Of a stretch of DNA of 64,000 nt, positions 1 through 8,340 are shown piece after piece. This stretch comes from Bacteriovorax sp. PP10 (lineage in GTDB: Bacteria; Bdellovibrionota; Bacteriovoracia; Bacteriovoracales; Bacteriovoracaceae). Position 1 is the stretch's first letter. Each line of letters begins with the position of its first letter. The stretch lies in the NCBI RefSeq assembly GCF_035013165.1, contig NZ_JAYGJQ010000002.1:434001-498000 (forward strand), in the 5' to 3' direction. The notes under the pieces are model-generated. The model made no database searches and was not told the DNA's origin. It saw only the letters and a program-made list of their open reading frames with translations. The position numbers were made by a program, and so were the translations under genes.

Positions 1-1
1 T

Positions 2-2476
2 CAAGCAAGCACTTCGACTAATGGATATTTATCTTCTGCTGATTGGAATACTTTTAATACCAAAGAAGCTGCGCTACCTACTGGTGGAACAGCTGCACAA
101 TATTTACGTGGAGATAAAACTCTCGCAACATTAAATACATCTGTCGTTCCTGAAAGTGGAGCACTGTATTTTACAGAGGCGCGTGCACGTGCCACTTTGA
201 TTACTGGATTTGATAATACTCTTGTGGGTGCGATTGCTGCTGGTGATTCTATTGTGCAGGCATTTGGAAAAACCCAAAACCAGATCAACACTCTTTCTGG
301 TGGTGGATCAAATTATTTAGTAAAAAATTCTACTGATACGCTTTCTGGTGCCGTGACATTAACTGGTACGGTCGATGCGACAAGCTTAGGTGATATTAAA
401 GTTAATGGAACTCCGTTTGGATTAACATCTGCTGTAAGTCAGTCGTATGTGAATACAGCGGTGGCCACAAAACTTGATAAGACAGCAGGTGGAACAGTTG
501 CCGGTTCTGTAAGTCTTGATACTGATTTAAAAATGAAAGGATCGACAAGTGCAAACTATATAACAGTAAGAGCACATGCAACGAGCGGAGCATATAATTT
601 TGTATTGCCATCATCTGGTGGAACAAATGGATATGTTTTATCAACTGATGGTGCAGGAAATACATCGTGGATTGCAGCGGGTGGAGGCGGTGGTGCCGTA
701 TCGAGTGTTAACACTCAAACAGGTGCAGTTGTTTTAACAACTGATAATATCGCACAAGGCTCGACTAATTTATATTACACCAATGCCAATGCACTAGGGA
801 CGACGATTACTGCTCCGACATTAACGAACTCGACAATCGCAACGTCAGATACAATTCAAGTTGCGTTTGGAAAACTTCAAGCACAACTTAATAATGTGGT
901 TTCACAAACACTTACTGGACTTGCGGCAGGATCAAATACTGTAATTGCAGCAGGGGATACACTACTAGTGGCCCTGGCAAATCTTCAGGCGCAAATTACA
1001 AATCAAGGAACAAGTAAGGCCGATAAAACTAACGGTGCACAGGCGATTACGGCCTCAAGCTTAACGGCAACAACTGTTACAGCGACAAACTTAAGCGTTG
1101 CGAATCCACCACTTGTTGGAGCAGATGCTGCTAACAAAACATATGTAGATAATTCGGTGACCGCTCTTGGTGTGTGGAATAAAGGAGCAAGTAGTTCACT
1201 GAACTACACTGCAGGATCTGTCGGCGTTGGTACGAGTACTCCTGGACAACAATTAAGTGTCGCAGATACCTTCTCAATTACGAATGCATCAGGAACGCAG
1301 TATTTATTGATGGGGAATCAAAACTCTACCGGAGCAAACCATCCTGCGATTATTCGTTCTTCTAATGGAACAGTTGAAATGGGATCTGGTACTTCATGGA
1401 CTGGAACAGGTGGAACTTTTACTTCTAAATTTTACATGAAAGACAATGGTGATGTTGGACTTGGTTATACTCCGTGGAATGATTTTGGAGTTTATCGTGC
1501 GAACTCAGAAGCAGTGGCAGACATCATTAGTGATAACACGAGCACAAACACTGCAAGATATCCTGCTATCAGAGTTTTAAATTATGCTGGATCACCTTCA
1601 ACTGGTAATGCTGGTAATCCTTCTTTTTCTTTGATTAACATGCGAGGTAACACTTCTGTAAGTGCTCCGCTTAGATCAGGAGAAACAATTGGTGCTTTCA
1701 GCTTTAATGGTAGTGCAGATACAGCTGGAAATTATAATGAAGGGGCCGCGATCTGGGCAAATGCTACAGAATTATTTTCATCTACAGCTGCTGGAACTAA
1801 TCTAACTTTCTACACTGCCGGTAATGGTACTAAAATCGCAGTGCAAAGAATGATCGTTGATCAGAATGGAAATGTTGGTATCGGGTCAACGACAACTCCT
1901 GCTGCAAAACTTGATGTTGCCGGTGAAGTTAAATTCGGTAATACATCTTCAACTTGTAATGCAGCTAATGAAGGACAACAACGTTATAACTCAGGAACGA
2001 AAGTGATGGAGTTTTGTAATGCTACTGCGTGGACTGCATTTGGATCAGGTGGCGGTGGTGGATCGGGTGGACTGACTGGATGCCCAGCTAGTTATACATT
2101 AGTCGCTGCCAGCAACACTCATGGAACAAATTCATTTTGTATCAATACGACAATAAAAGCAGATGCTGTTTTACCTACACAAATGTCGGCATGTATGACT
2201 GAAGGTGCAGAGCTTTGTAAAAACCGTCAGCTTAGTGCTGCTATGGACTCTCTACCGGCCGCCACTCTTGCTGAGTGGACTAACGTATGGACAGGGGACA
2301 TTGTCTTTGGAGCTGTTCACAATATAGTAGATGTTTCTACGGCCGCGATGATGGTTTATGAAGCAAAATCTGGCTGGAGACAAATCGGACAAAAAGGCCC
2401 TCCAATGATCTATGGAAACTTCACTCCTAACATCCCAGCGAGTAGCCCTTTTGGAGGATTCTGCTGTAAGCAGTAA
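2..2476 (+). CDS. trimeric fibre / tail-fibre-like adhesin, 5'-truncated by window edge
   Basis: The frame is open from the first bases of the window, so the N-terminus lies upstream; about 824 residues are visible. The sequence is rich in Gly, Ser, Thr, Asn and Ala and shows phage-fibre-type repeats: a LYFTEARAR or LYYTNANAL segment, then a GD(S/T)xxxAFGKxQxQ segment. A NVGIGSTTTPAAKLDV motif near residue 640 is typical of trimeric fibre shafts and chaperone-processed tails. A glycine linker follows, then a C-terminal cap of about 130 residues with several Cys (GCPASYT, SACMTEGAELCKN, GFCCKQ), somewhat like the C-type-lectin/FGE fold. Predatory Bdellovibrio make mosaic adhesive trimeric (MAT) fibres with variable tips that bind prey, and this protein has that layout. 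A surface adhesin is likely; a prey-binding role is inference. Confidence 0.7.
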   Translation, partial: QASTSTNGYLSSADWNTFNTKEAALPTGGTAAQYLRGDKTLATLNTSVVPESGALYFTEARARATLITGFDNTLVGAIAAGDSIVQAFGKTQNQINTLSGGGSNYLVKNSTDTLSGAVTLTGTVDATSLGDIKVNGTPFGLTSAVSQSYVNTAVATKLDKTAGGTVAGSVSLDTDLKMKGSTSANYITVRAHATSGAYNFVLPSSGGTNGYVLSTDGAGNTSWIAAGGGGGAVSSVNTQTGAVVLTTDNIAQGSTNLYYTNANALGTTITAPTLTNSTIATSDTIQVAFGKLQAQLNNVVSQTLTGLAAGSNTVIAAGDTLLVALANLQAQITNQGTSKADKTNGAQAITASSLTATTVTATNLSVANPPLVGADAANKTYVDNSVTALGVWNKGASSSLNYTAGSVGVGTSTPGQQLSVADTFSITNASGTQYLLMGNQNSTGANHPAIIRSSNGTVEMGSGTSWTGTGGTFTSKFYMKDNGDVGLGYTPWNDFGVYRANSEAVADIISDNTSTNTARYPAIRVLNYAGSPSTGNAGNPSFSLINMRGNTSVSAPLRSGETIGAFSFNGSADTAGNYNEGAAIWANATELFSSTAAGTNLTFYTAGNGTKIAVQRMIVDQNGNVGIGSTTTPAAKLDVAGEVKFGNTSSTCNAANEGQQRYNSGTKVMEFCNATAWTAFGSGGGGGSGGLTGCPASYTLVAASNTHGTNSFCINTTIKADAVLPTQMSACMTEGAELCKNRQLSAAMDSLPAATLAEWTNVWTGDIVFGAVHNIVDVSTAAMMVYEAKSGWRQIGQKGPPMIYGNFTPNIPASSPFGGFCCKQ

Positions 2477-2627
2477 GCCAACAAATATAGGCATTCTACA
2501 ACCCCTCCCAAAGTCTTCTACCTGACTGAAATCCTAGAGTTTAGGTCAATATTACCTTCCATCTTTTAAGATCTTAACGGGTTATACTGTAAAATAGATT
2601 TATATAACCTTTATGGTGGGTACTGTT

Positions 2628-4718
2628 ATGTTGAAACATCTTTATAAGACATTGTTGATATCAGTTATTTCAGGATCGTTGTTATCTTTTAGTCCGGCAA
2701 TTGCTTTAGCTGGTGAAGCGCCGACACAGACAACGACGGATAATAATGGGGTTATCACTGCGAAGACAAGTCATAAGTTTGATGAAGTAAGTGATACCGA
2801 CATGATCGCTTCTGTTGCGATGATCGCTGCTGGAATTATCACTGGAAGAATGATTATTTATTATAGACCTTTAACTATGGACGTTATCGTTGCAGCGGCC
2901 GCTGGAGCAGCTTATATTGCAGGTGAACTTTTAACGACTATTAAGTTCAATGGCACAATAAAAGCGATGACTGTTGAAGTTGAAAAGAAAAACAATGGTG
3001 AAGTAAACGAAGAACAAGTTAAGCGTTTAAAGGATTTAAAAGCTTCTTATGAAGAGGCTAAAAAAACGATAGGTATTAAAAAAATACTTCAGCTTGGTGC
3101 TGCTACTGGTTTCGCAGTTGCTGGAGGAATGGCCGCTTACATGCATATGTCAGAGGATGCTACAGTTGCAGCTTGTAAAGGTGCTATTGAAGCAGCAGAT
3201 CTAAAACTTAGTAACTGTGTTGCAGCTGGAGCTAGTGGAGCAGCAGCATCTGAAGCTACTTCATGTGGTAAATGTTTGACAGATTTGAAAGCTTATAATG
3301 TGGAGTATTTGAAATATATTAATCAACGTGCTGTTCCGATGTTTAGTTTTTTTGCTGATGAAAAAATTGCTAGTAATGAAACATTTTTACAGGCACCTAT
3401 TTGTGCAGTTGATCCTGGAGTTGCGAGTAAAGAAGTTGGATTATCTATTAAGGAAACATGTACTGAAGGTTCAGTTAATATAATGATTGCAAATCAAACG
3501 AATGCTAAAGCACCAGGAGATAGACTACGTGGTGTGAATAGTGATTTTTTCAAAAAATTCATGAAACAACCTGTTTATGCTTTTGATAAGAATCATAAAT
3601 TAGAAGAAAATAAAAAAACATTACTTGATAAAGTTTTAGGATTTCTACTCCCTAAAGCAGAAGCGGGAACGCTTCAATTGCTAGGATACGGAGCTGCTAC
3701 ATTAGCTGCCATTACGCTTGTTTCTGGTACTACAATGACTGCACTTGATACTCAAATGTTTGTGCCTTTAAATAGAGCAGTTGCCTGGGGATTATTAGCA
3801 GGTGTTTCTTTAATGTCAGCGAAGTCATCAGATAACGTTATAAAGAAATTAGATGCTAACATTGCAAAGATCGATGCAATCCTGGCCGACTTAAATAAAC
3901 TGGCAAAGGGAGTGAAGGCCCAAAATATTAGTCAACAAGGTATCAATCTTTCGACAATCAATCCTAGTGCCGTGGCGCCAATATCTTTTTCAACTGATTC
4001 GACACAGAGAACTGATTGTATGGCCAATAATAGTTCAACTAACTGTGAAGTGTTGGCGAACAAGCTGACTTCAATGCCAGGTTTTGCTAATTTGCCAGAT
4101 TCGTTTAAAGACATTGCATCTCAATCTGTAGCTCTAGGTGATAGCTTGAATGGTGCAAATTCAATTAGCGGTTCAACACTTTCAAATGCAGAGGCATTAG
4201 GTGCTAAACAAAATGCAGTCGCAAAGCTTTTAAGAAACCAATTGGATGCAATGAATAAGAGACTCGGTTCAAAAAATTCATATGAAAAAAAGCAGGAAAA
4301 ATTTCAAAAAGGCTTGGCCGCAAAAATTAAAAAAGACTTAGCAAGTAAAGGTATGACAGCAACAACTTTTATGGCAAGTATCGGATCAACTCCAATTGAT
4401 TCTTCTCTCGCTAAAAAAGATATTACTCCAGCAACTGGAAACAAATTATCAGTGAAGAGCAGTCCAATTAATATTCAAGACGGAGCTGGAAGCGATAGAG
4501 ATGCTTCATCTTTAAAATTAGATTTCAAAGAACAAACACCTGGTGACGGCCTATCAATGGGAGAAGTTGCTTCTTCTGGTGGGGCCGCAAAAGAATACGA
4601 TATCAAATCACAGGAAATCAACGGTGAATTTGGTCCATCATTATTTGAATTAATTTCTGGAAGATATATTAAATCAGGTTACCCAAAACTTCTTGAAGAA
4701 GAGCCGTCTAAGAACTAG
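2628..4718 (+). CDS. large secreted/membrane protein, paralogue 1 of a tandem pair
   Basis: I do not recognise a named family. The start is placed at ATG 2628 (MLKHLYKTLL), not at the in-frame ATG 15 bases earlier, because GGTGGG then sits at Shine-Dalgarno distance and the N-terminus matches that of the next gene. A signal-like helix (residues 1-28) is followed by two hydrophobic Ala/Gly-rich helices (about 45-90), a charged coiled-coil-like stretch, another hydrophobic helix (about 148-168), scattered Cys including CGKC, a hydrophobic pair near 345-395 and a polar Ser/Lys-rich tail. The C-terminus LFELISGRYIKSGYPKL recurs in the downstream paralogue. The two genes are 25 bases apart and probably co-transcribed, about 150 bases after the fibre gene. 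An envelope location is likely; function is unknown. Confidence 0.75.
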   Translation: MLKHLYKTLLISVISGSLLSFSPAIALAGEAPTQTTTDNNGVITAKTSHKFDEVSDTDMIASVAMIAAGIITGRMIIYYRPLTMDVIVAAAAGAAYIAGELLTTIKFNGTIKAMTVEVEKKNNGEVNEEQVKRLKDLKASYEEAKKTIGIKKILQLGAATGFAVAGGMAAYMHMSEDATVAACKGAIEAADLKLSNCVAAGASGAAASEATSCGKCLTDLKAYNVEYLKYINQRAVPMFSFFADEKIASNETFLQAPICAVDPGVASKEVGLSIKETCTEGSVNIMIANQTNAKAPGDRLRGVNSDFFKKFMKQPVYAFDKNHKLEENKKTLLDKVLGFLLPKAEAGTLQLLGYGAATLAAITLVSGTTMTALDTQMFVPLNRAVAWGLLAGVSLMSAKSSDNVIKKLDANIAKIDAILADLNKLAKGVKAQNISQQGINLSTINPSAVAPISFSTDSTQRTDCMANNSSTNCEVLANKLTSMPGFANLPDSFKDIASQSVALGDSLNGANSISGSTLSNAEALGAKQNAVAKLLRNQLDAMNKRLGSKNSYEKKQEKFQKGLAAKIKKDLASKGMTATTFMASIGSTPIDSSLAKKDITPATGNKLSVKSSPINIQDGAGSDRDASSLKLDFKEQTPGDGLSMGEVASSGGAAKEYDIKSQEINGEFGPSLFELISGRYIKSGYPKLLEEEPSKN

Positions 4719-4743
4719 GTTTTTTAACAAGATCGAGGCACGT

Positions 4744-6972
4744 ATGTTGAAGCTACTTTATAAAACACTTCTCGTTTCCGTATTGTCGGGTTCCTTATTG
4801 TTGCTGGACTTCAGCTACAAGGGCGCGATGATTAACTCTGCGATGGCAGAATCAGTTAAGACGGAAAAAATTAACGACTCAGATTTAATGGGAACTCTTA
4901 CCATGACGGTTGTTGGGGTTTTAGCGCAACGTATGTACACATACAAACCAACAGTCGATATTATGCTGGCAGCAGCTGGTGGAGCGATTTTTCTTGCAGG
5001 TGAAGTTTTAGCTTTCGTAGGACTTAAAGATGTTCTTAAAGGAATGGAAGAGCAGATCACCCGCGACAAAGCTGGAAATGTTAATAAAGAACAAATTGAA
5101 TCAATCGAAAGATTGAAAAAAACTTACGAAGAAGCGAAGAAGACTGCCAATCAAAAAAAGATGTTACAGATGGCAGCAGCAGCAGCCTTCGCAGCAGCAG
5201 CAGTTGCAGCTTATACAATGGCCGCAGGTGACCTAGCTGCGCTTTCGACATGTACAGCGGGAATAGGTACAGGGTTAGGATTATCAAAAGCCGTAGCAGC
5301 AATCTGTCAGGGGTATGCTTCAAATCCTGCTTCGGCAGCAAAGGCTCCTCCATGTTATGCAGAGCTGGCAGCATGTACTGCCTCAATTACGACTTATCAA
5401 CAATCAGTAATGAGTTATGAGATGGGTCGCCAGTCAATTGGACCATCAATTCCATTATTGACAAAAGCTGTTGCTACAGAGGCAACGCTTGGTGTGCAAT
5501 TAAATACAATACCTGTTGTATGTTTAACTGATTCAAAGATAATGGCCGTTCCGGTTAAGGCATGTAATCTTTTAGTTCCTAACAATGTAAAAGGTGAATC
5601 GTCCGGGCGTTTGCTCGTTGAAGCCAATGCAGCAGTTACATATAAGGCGCTTCCAGCAATCTATAAAAGAATGTTTGCTAATGAAACAGAGTTTATTGAA
5701 CTTGCAAAAAAAGGTCAGTCGAATTCGCCACAAAAATCGTCAGATGGAATGTTAAGCAAGATTACAGATTTTATTTTTCCTCAGGCCAACGCTGCACTAT
5801 TTAGTGCAATGGGGATTGCTTCAAGTTTAGCCATTTCATTTATCCTTGCAACTTCGGCGACAATTGGACCAGCTATCGATATGTATATGTTAATTCCACA
5901 ACATCGTGCCATCGTTTGGGGAATTCTTTCTGCATTAACTTTTGCTGCTACAACATCAACTAATAATGTTATTGCACAGATTGATTCGAACATTAAAAAA
6001 ATTGATGAGATTTTAAAAGCAATGTACTCAATGGCAGACGGTGCAACAGGAACTCAGATCGCAGCAACAACGGCATCACCACAAATCCAATCATCTCTTA
6101 AACCAGCAATTAATGGAGCAGCTAATGCTGTTAATTATGAAGCGGTAGATTTATCAAAAGCAGTGAATGGAACACTACCATGTGGGACAGGAGAAGAAGG
6201 TCAGAAGTGTAAGCCATTCGAAGATACAGTAAAAGATCTTCCAAGCTATGAAGGTTTAAATGCTGAATCACAACTTCAGTTATCAAGCATTATGAAAACT
6301 GCCGATGGACTAAGTGGAACTTCTACTATTTCAGCAGGAGCATTAAACAATGCTTCGAAATTAGCAGGTCAGTCTAATGCGCTAAAATCAGCAATGGACA
6401 AAGCAAGAGCTGCTACAGCGGCCGCTTTGAAAAAATCTGGAAGTGGATTCAATATCGATGCTGAATCAAAAAAATTATCTGATCAAATGGAAAAAGCAGT
6501 TAACGATAATCTTAAAAAGAGCGGTACGACTGCAAATGGAATGGCCGCCAACTTACAAGGTGGAAGAGGCTTTTCTGGATTAGCAGCTGCGAATACAAGT
6601 GCGAGTGATGCTGCTGCTAAAAAAGCAGAAGCTGATGCCTTAGCTGCAGCTCTTGCTAGAGCAAAAGGTGGAGCAGGTGCAAATGCTATCAATATAAACT
6701 CTGGGTCATCAGAAAAAATGGATCTTGGATTAACAGGTGTTGATAATGGATCAACAGGTAAAATGACTGCAGAAGAATTAGCTGCGTACAATGAATCAGC
6801 AAAAAAAGCTGCCGGTAATATAGACGACTACGATATTAAAAATGACATCTCAAAAGATACCGGAGCAAATCTCTTTGAATTGATCTCGAATCGCTACCAA
6901 CAATCGGGTTATCCACGATTGTTTAAGCTCAAAGAGGCCCAACCCGACCCCGTTCAGGCCGTTAAGAAATAA
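4744..6972 (+). CDS. large secreted/membrane protein, paralogue 2 of a tandem pair
   Basis: This is clearly related to the preceding gene: shared start (MLKLLYKTLLVSVLSGSLL), same order of hydrophobic helices, coiled-coil-like segment (KKTYEEAKKT), mid-protein hydrophobic pair followed by a NVIAQIDSNIKKIDEIL helix, and a C-terminal LFELISNRYQQSGYPRL. ATG 4744 is preferred over an in-frame start 51 bases upstream because it aligns with paralogue 1 and follows GAGG. It has additional Cys-rich loops (residues about 165-215) and a long Ala-rich helical region near residues 580-640. A strong intrinsic terminator follows directly, so the pair ends a transcription unit. The tandem duplication suggests two subunits of one envelope structure, but no function can be assigned from sequence alone. 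Confidence 0.75.
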   Translation: MLKLLYKTLLVSVLSGSLLLLDFSYKGAMINSAMAESVKTEKINDSDLMGTLTMTVVGVLAQRMYTYKPTVDIMLAAAGGAIFLAGEVLAFVGLKDVLKGMEEQITRDKAGNVNKEQIESIERLKKTYEEAKKTANQKKMLQMAAAAAFAAAAVAAYTMAAGDLAALSTCTAGIGTGLGLSKAVAAICQGYASNPASAAKAPPCYAELAACTASITTYQQSVMSYEMGRQSIGPSIPLLTKAVATEATLGVQLNTIPVVCLTDSKIMAVPVKACNLLVPNNVKGESSGRLLVEANAAVTYKALPAIYKRMFANETEFIELAKKGQSNSPQKSSDGMLSKITDFIFPQANAALFSAMGIASSLAISFILATSATIGPAIDMYMLIPQHRAIVWGILSALTFAATTSTNNVIAQIDSNIKKIDEILKAMYSMADGATGTQIAATTASPQIQSSLKPAINGAANAVNYEAVDLSKAVNGTLPCGTGEEGQKCKPFEDTVKDLPSYEGLNAESQLQLSSIMKTADGLSGTSTISAGALNNASKLAGQSNALKSAMDKARAATAAALKKSGSGFNIDAESKKLSDQMEKAVNDNLKKSGTTANGMAANLQGGRGFSGLAAANTSASDAAAKKAEADALAAALARAKGGAGANAININSGSSEKMDLGLTGVDNGSTGKMTAEELAAYNESAKKAAGNIDDYDIKNDISKDTGANLFELISNRYQQSGYPRLFKLKEAQPDPVQAVKK

Positions 6973-6977
6973 ACTAT

Positions 6978-7005
6978 AAACCCCTCAATAGAGGGGTTTT
7001 TTTTT
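6978..7005 (+). terminator. rho-independent terminator after the paralogue pair
   Basis: CCCCTC, an AATA loop and GAGGGG form a six-pair GC-rich stem, extended by A-T pairs and followed by nine T. It lies 6 bases after the stop of the second paralogue. Confidence 0.9.
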
Positions 7006-7098
7006 GATTAATTGACTCTTTTTTACACCAACTATTGTCATGGTTACGATTGTATACTAAGCTTACATAAAGAACTGAGTCTACAATAAGAGGTTATT

Positions 7099-7605
7099 AT
7101 GAAATTAGATACTTATAGTCAAGCTACGGCCGAAATTAATGAAAATGAAGCGCTAAAAGACGCTGGTGAGCAGACTCCAAAGGAGTTTTTCGCTAAGAAA
7201 TGTGATGGATCAAAGAAGGAAGATACTAAGCACGGAGTTTGCCCTCTTAGAGAGCTTTTAAGCCGCCTTGGAGACAAGTGGAGTGTTCTTCTAATCCTAA
7301 CGTTAGCAAGAATGCCAAAAGAGCGCGCACGCTTTTCTGAGCTTAAGAGAAGCCTTCCGGATATCTCACAAAGAATGCTTACAGCAACTTTAAGAAACCT
7401 TGAAAGAGACGGATTAATCTCTCGCGAGATGTTTGCTGAAGTTCCTCCAAGAGTTGAGTATCAATTAACTGAATTAGGAGTTAGTATTTTAAATCCAATG
7501 CGCGATATCGTTAATTGGATCGAAGGTAACTGGACAACAATCATCACTTCACGTGAAGTGTTTGATCAAAAACATCCTAAAGAAGTGGAAAGCGAGCTGC
7601 AGTAG
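7099..7605 (+). CDS. HxlR-family winged-helix transcriptional regulator
   Basis: The 168-residue protein has an unusual charged N-terminal extension of about 45 residues, then the HxlR domain: CPLRELLSRLGDKWSVLLI, a FSELKRSLPDISQRMLTATL recognition-helix region, and a wing with DGLISREMF and PPRVEYQLTELG. HxlR proteins are small dimeric regulators that often respond to redox or reactive electrophiles through the Cys preceding the domain; that Cys is present here, with a second in KKCDGSKK. Start ATG 7099 follows AAGAGG. The stop overlaps the GTG start of the next gene (TAGTG), so the two are translationally coupled. Its targets are unknown. Confidence 0.85.
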   Translation: MKLDTYSQATAEINENEALKDAGEQTPKEFFAKKCDGSKKEDTKHGVCPLRELLSRLGDKWSVLLILTLARMPKERARFSELKRSLPDISQRMLTATLRNLERDGLISREMFAEVPPRVEYQLTELGVSILNPMRDIVNWIEGNWTTIITSREVFDQKHPKEVESELQ

Positions 7606-8084
7606 TGATTGATAAGAAAAAGATAGTTGAAACGTTAATTGAAAAATTAAATACTGAATTAATAGAAGTCGAAAGTGCCGCCAAGTCTACCAAAGACTTG
7701 GCCACTGCCGACGACTTAAAATCTGAAGGCAAATACGACACCCGCGCAATCGAAGCATCGTATCTGGCAAGCGCTCAAAATAAACGAGTCGAAGAAATCA
7801 AATTAGACATTCAAATGTTAGAAGATCTGGCCATCTCTATTGAGCCGGCAACGAAAATGCAATTAGGATCTCTGGGACTCATTCGTTGTAATGGTCATGA
7901 GAGATTTTATTTTCTATCGACGACATCAGGCGGATCAATGCTGATGATTGATGACAAACCTATTCTGGTTATTTCTGTGTTTTCTCCAATAGGAGATGCA
8001 GCTTTAGGACATGGGCCTGGAGATAGCTTTGAAGTGGAAACACCGAAAGAAATTCGCCAGTATGATGTTGTCGAAGTTCACTAA
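7605..8084 (+). CDS. GreA/GreB-like transcription elongation factor
   Basis: The layout matches Gre factors: an N-terminal coiled-coil hairpin (residues 1-75) whose tip reads DDLKSEGKYDTR, comparable to the GDLxENAEYH tip of GreA, keeping the acidic Asp and Glu that reach the RNA polymerase active site and stimulate cleavage of backtracked RNA. A C-terminal FKBP-like domain ends in FSPIGDAALGHGPGDSFEVETP, like GreA SPIARALIGKxxGDxVEV. The start is GTG 7605, overlapping the HxlR stop by one base. At 159 residues it is near GreA length but quite diverged, so it may be a specialised paralogue (GreB-like or Gfh-type) rather than the housekeeping GreA. Pairing with HxlR is unusual. Confidence 0.75.
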   Translation: MIDKKKIVETLIEKLNTELIEVESAAKSTKDLATADDLKSEGKYDTRAIEASYLASAQNKRVEEIKLDIQMLEDLAISIEPATKMQLGSLGLIRCNGHERFYFLSTTSGGSMLMIDDKPILVISVFSPIGDAALGHGPGDSFEVETPKEIRQYDVVEVH

Positions 8085-8268
8085 TTAAAAATAATCCAGA
8101 ATCCTTTTGCAAGCGCACTTTTTGGGCACTTTTCCGAAAGGACTTTTTATTCTTTTATTCCAATTTTCATTTTCCTACAAATCTCGTTTAAAAGCCTCTT
8201 GAGGCTTGCTTTTTAAGTCTGTGAATACAAGCTGATCCTTAAGTTAATTTTAATTTTCAAATTCACCA

Positions 8269-8295
8269 TCATAAGAAAAAAATTATTTTCGATAA
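8269..8295 (+). promoter_or_regulatory. sigma-28-like promoter candidate for MCP1
   Basis: TCAT, 15 bases, then TTCGATAA, ending 45 bases before the MCP1 start. The sigma-28 (FliA) consensus is TAAA-N15-GCCGATAA. The match is only partial, but the same arrangement sits at nearly the same distance before MCP2 (14635-14661). Confidence 0.4.
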
Positions 8296-8340
8296 GCTTT
8301 TATACTTAATAAATTCTAAAAACCTACGAGGACTTTTGCG

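Noticed and set aside
1-291. Minus-strand frame at the left edge
   Set aside because: It is antisense to the fibre coding sequence, which is supported by repeats and motifs.
1019-1026. A second exact GCCGATAA
   Set aside because: It lies inside the fibre coding sequence with no TAAA at proper spacing, so it is taken as chance; it also shows that the 8-mer alone is weak evidence.
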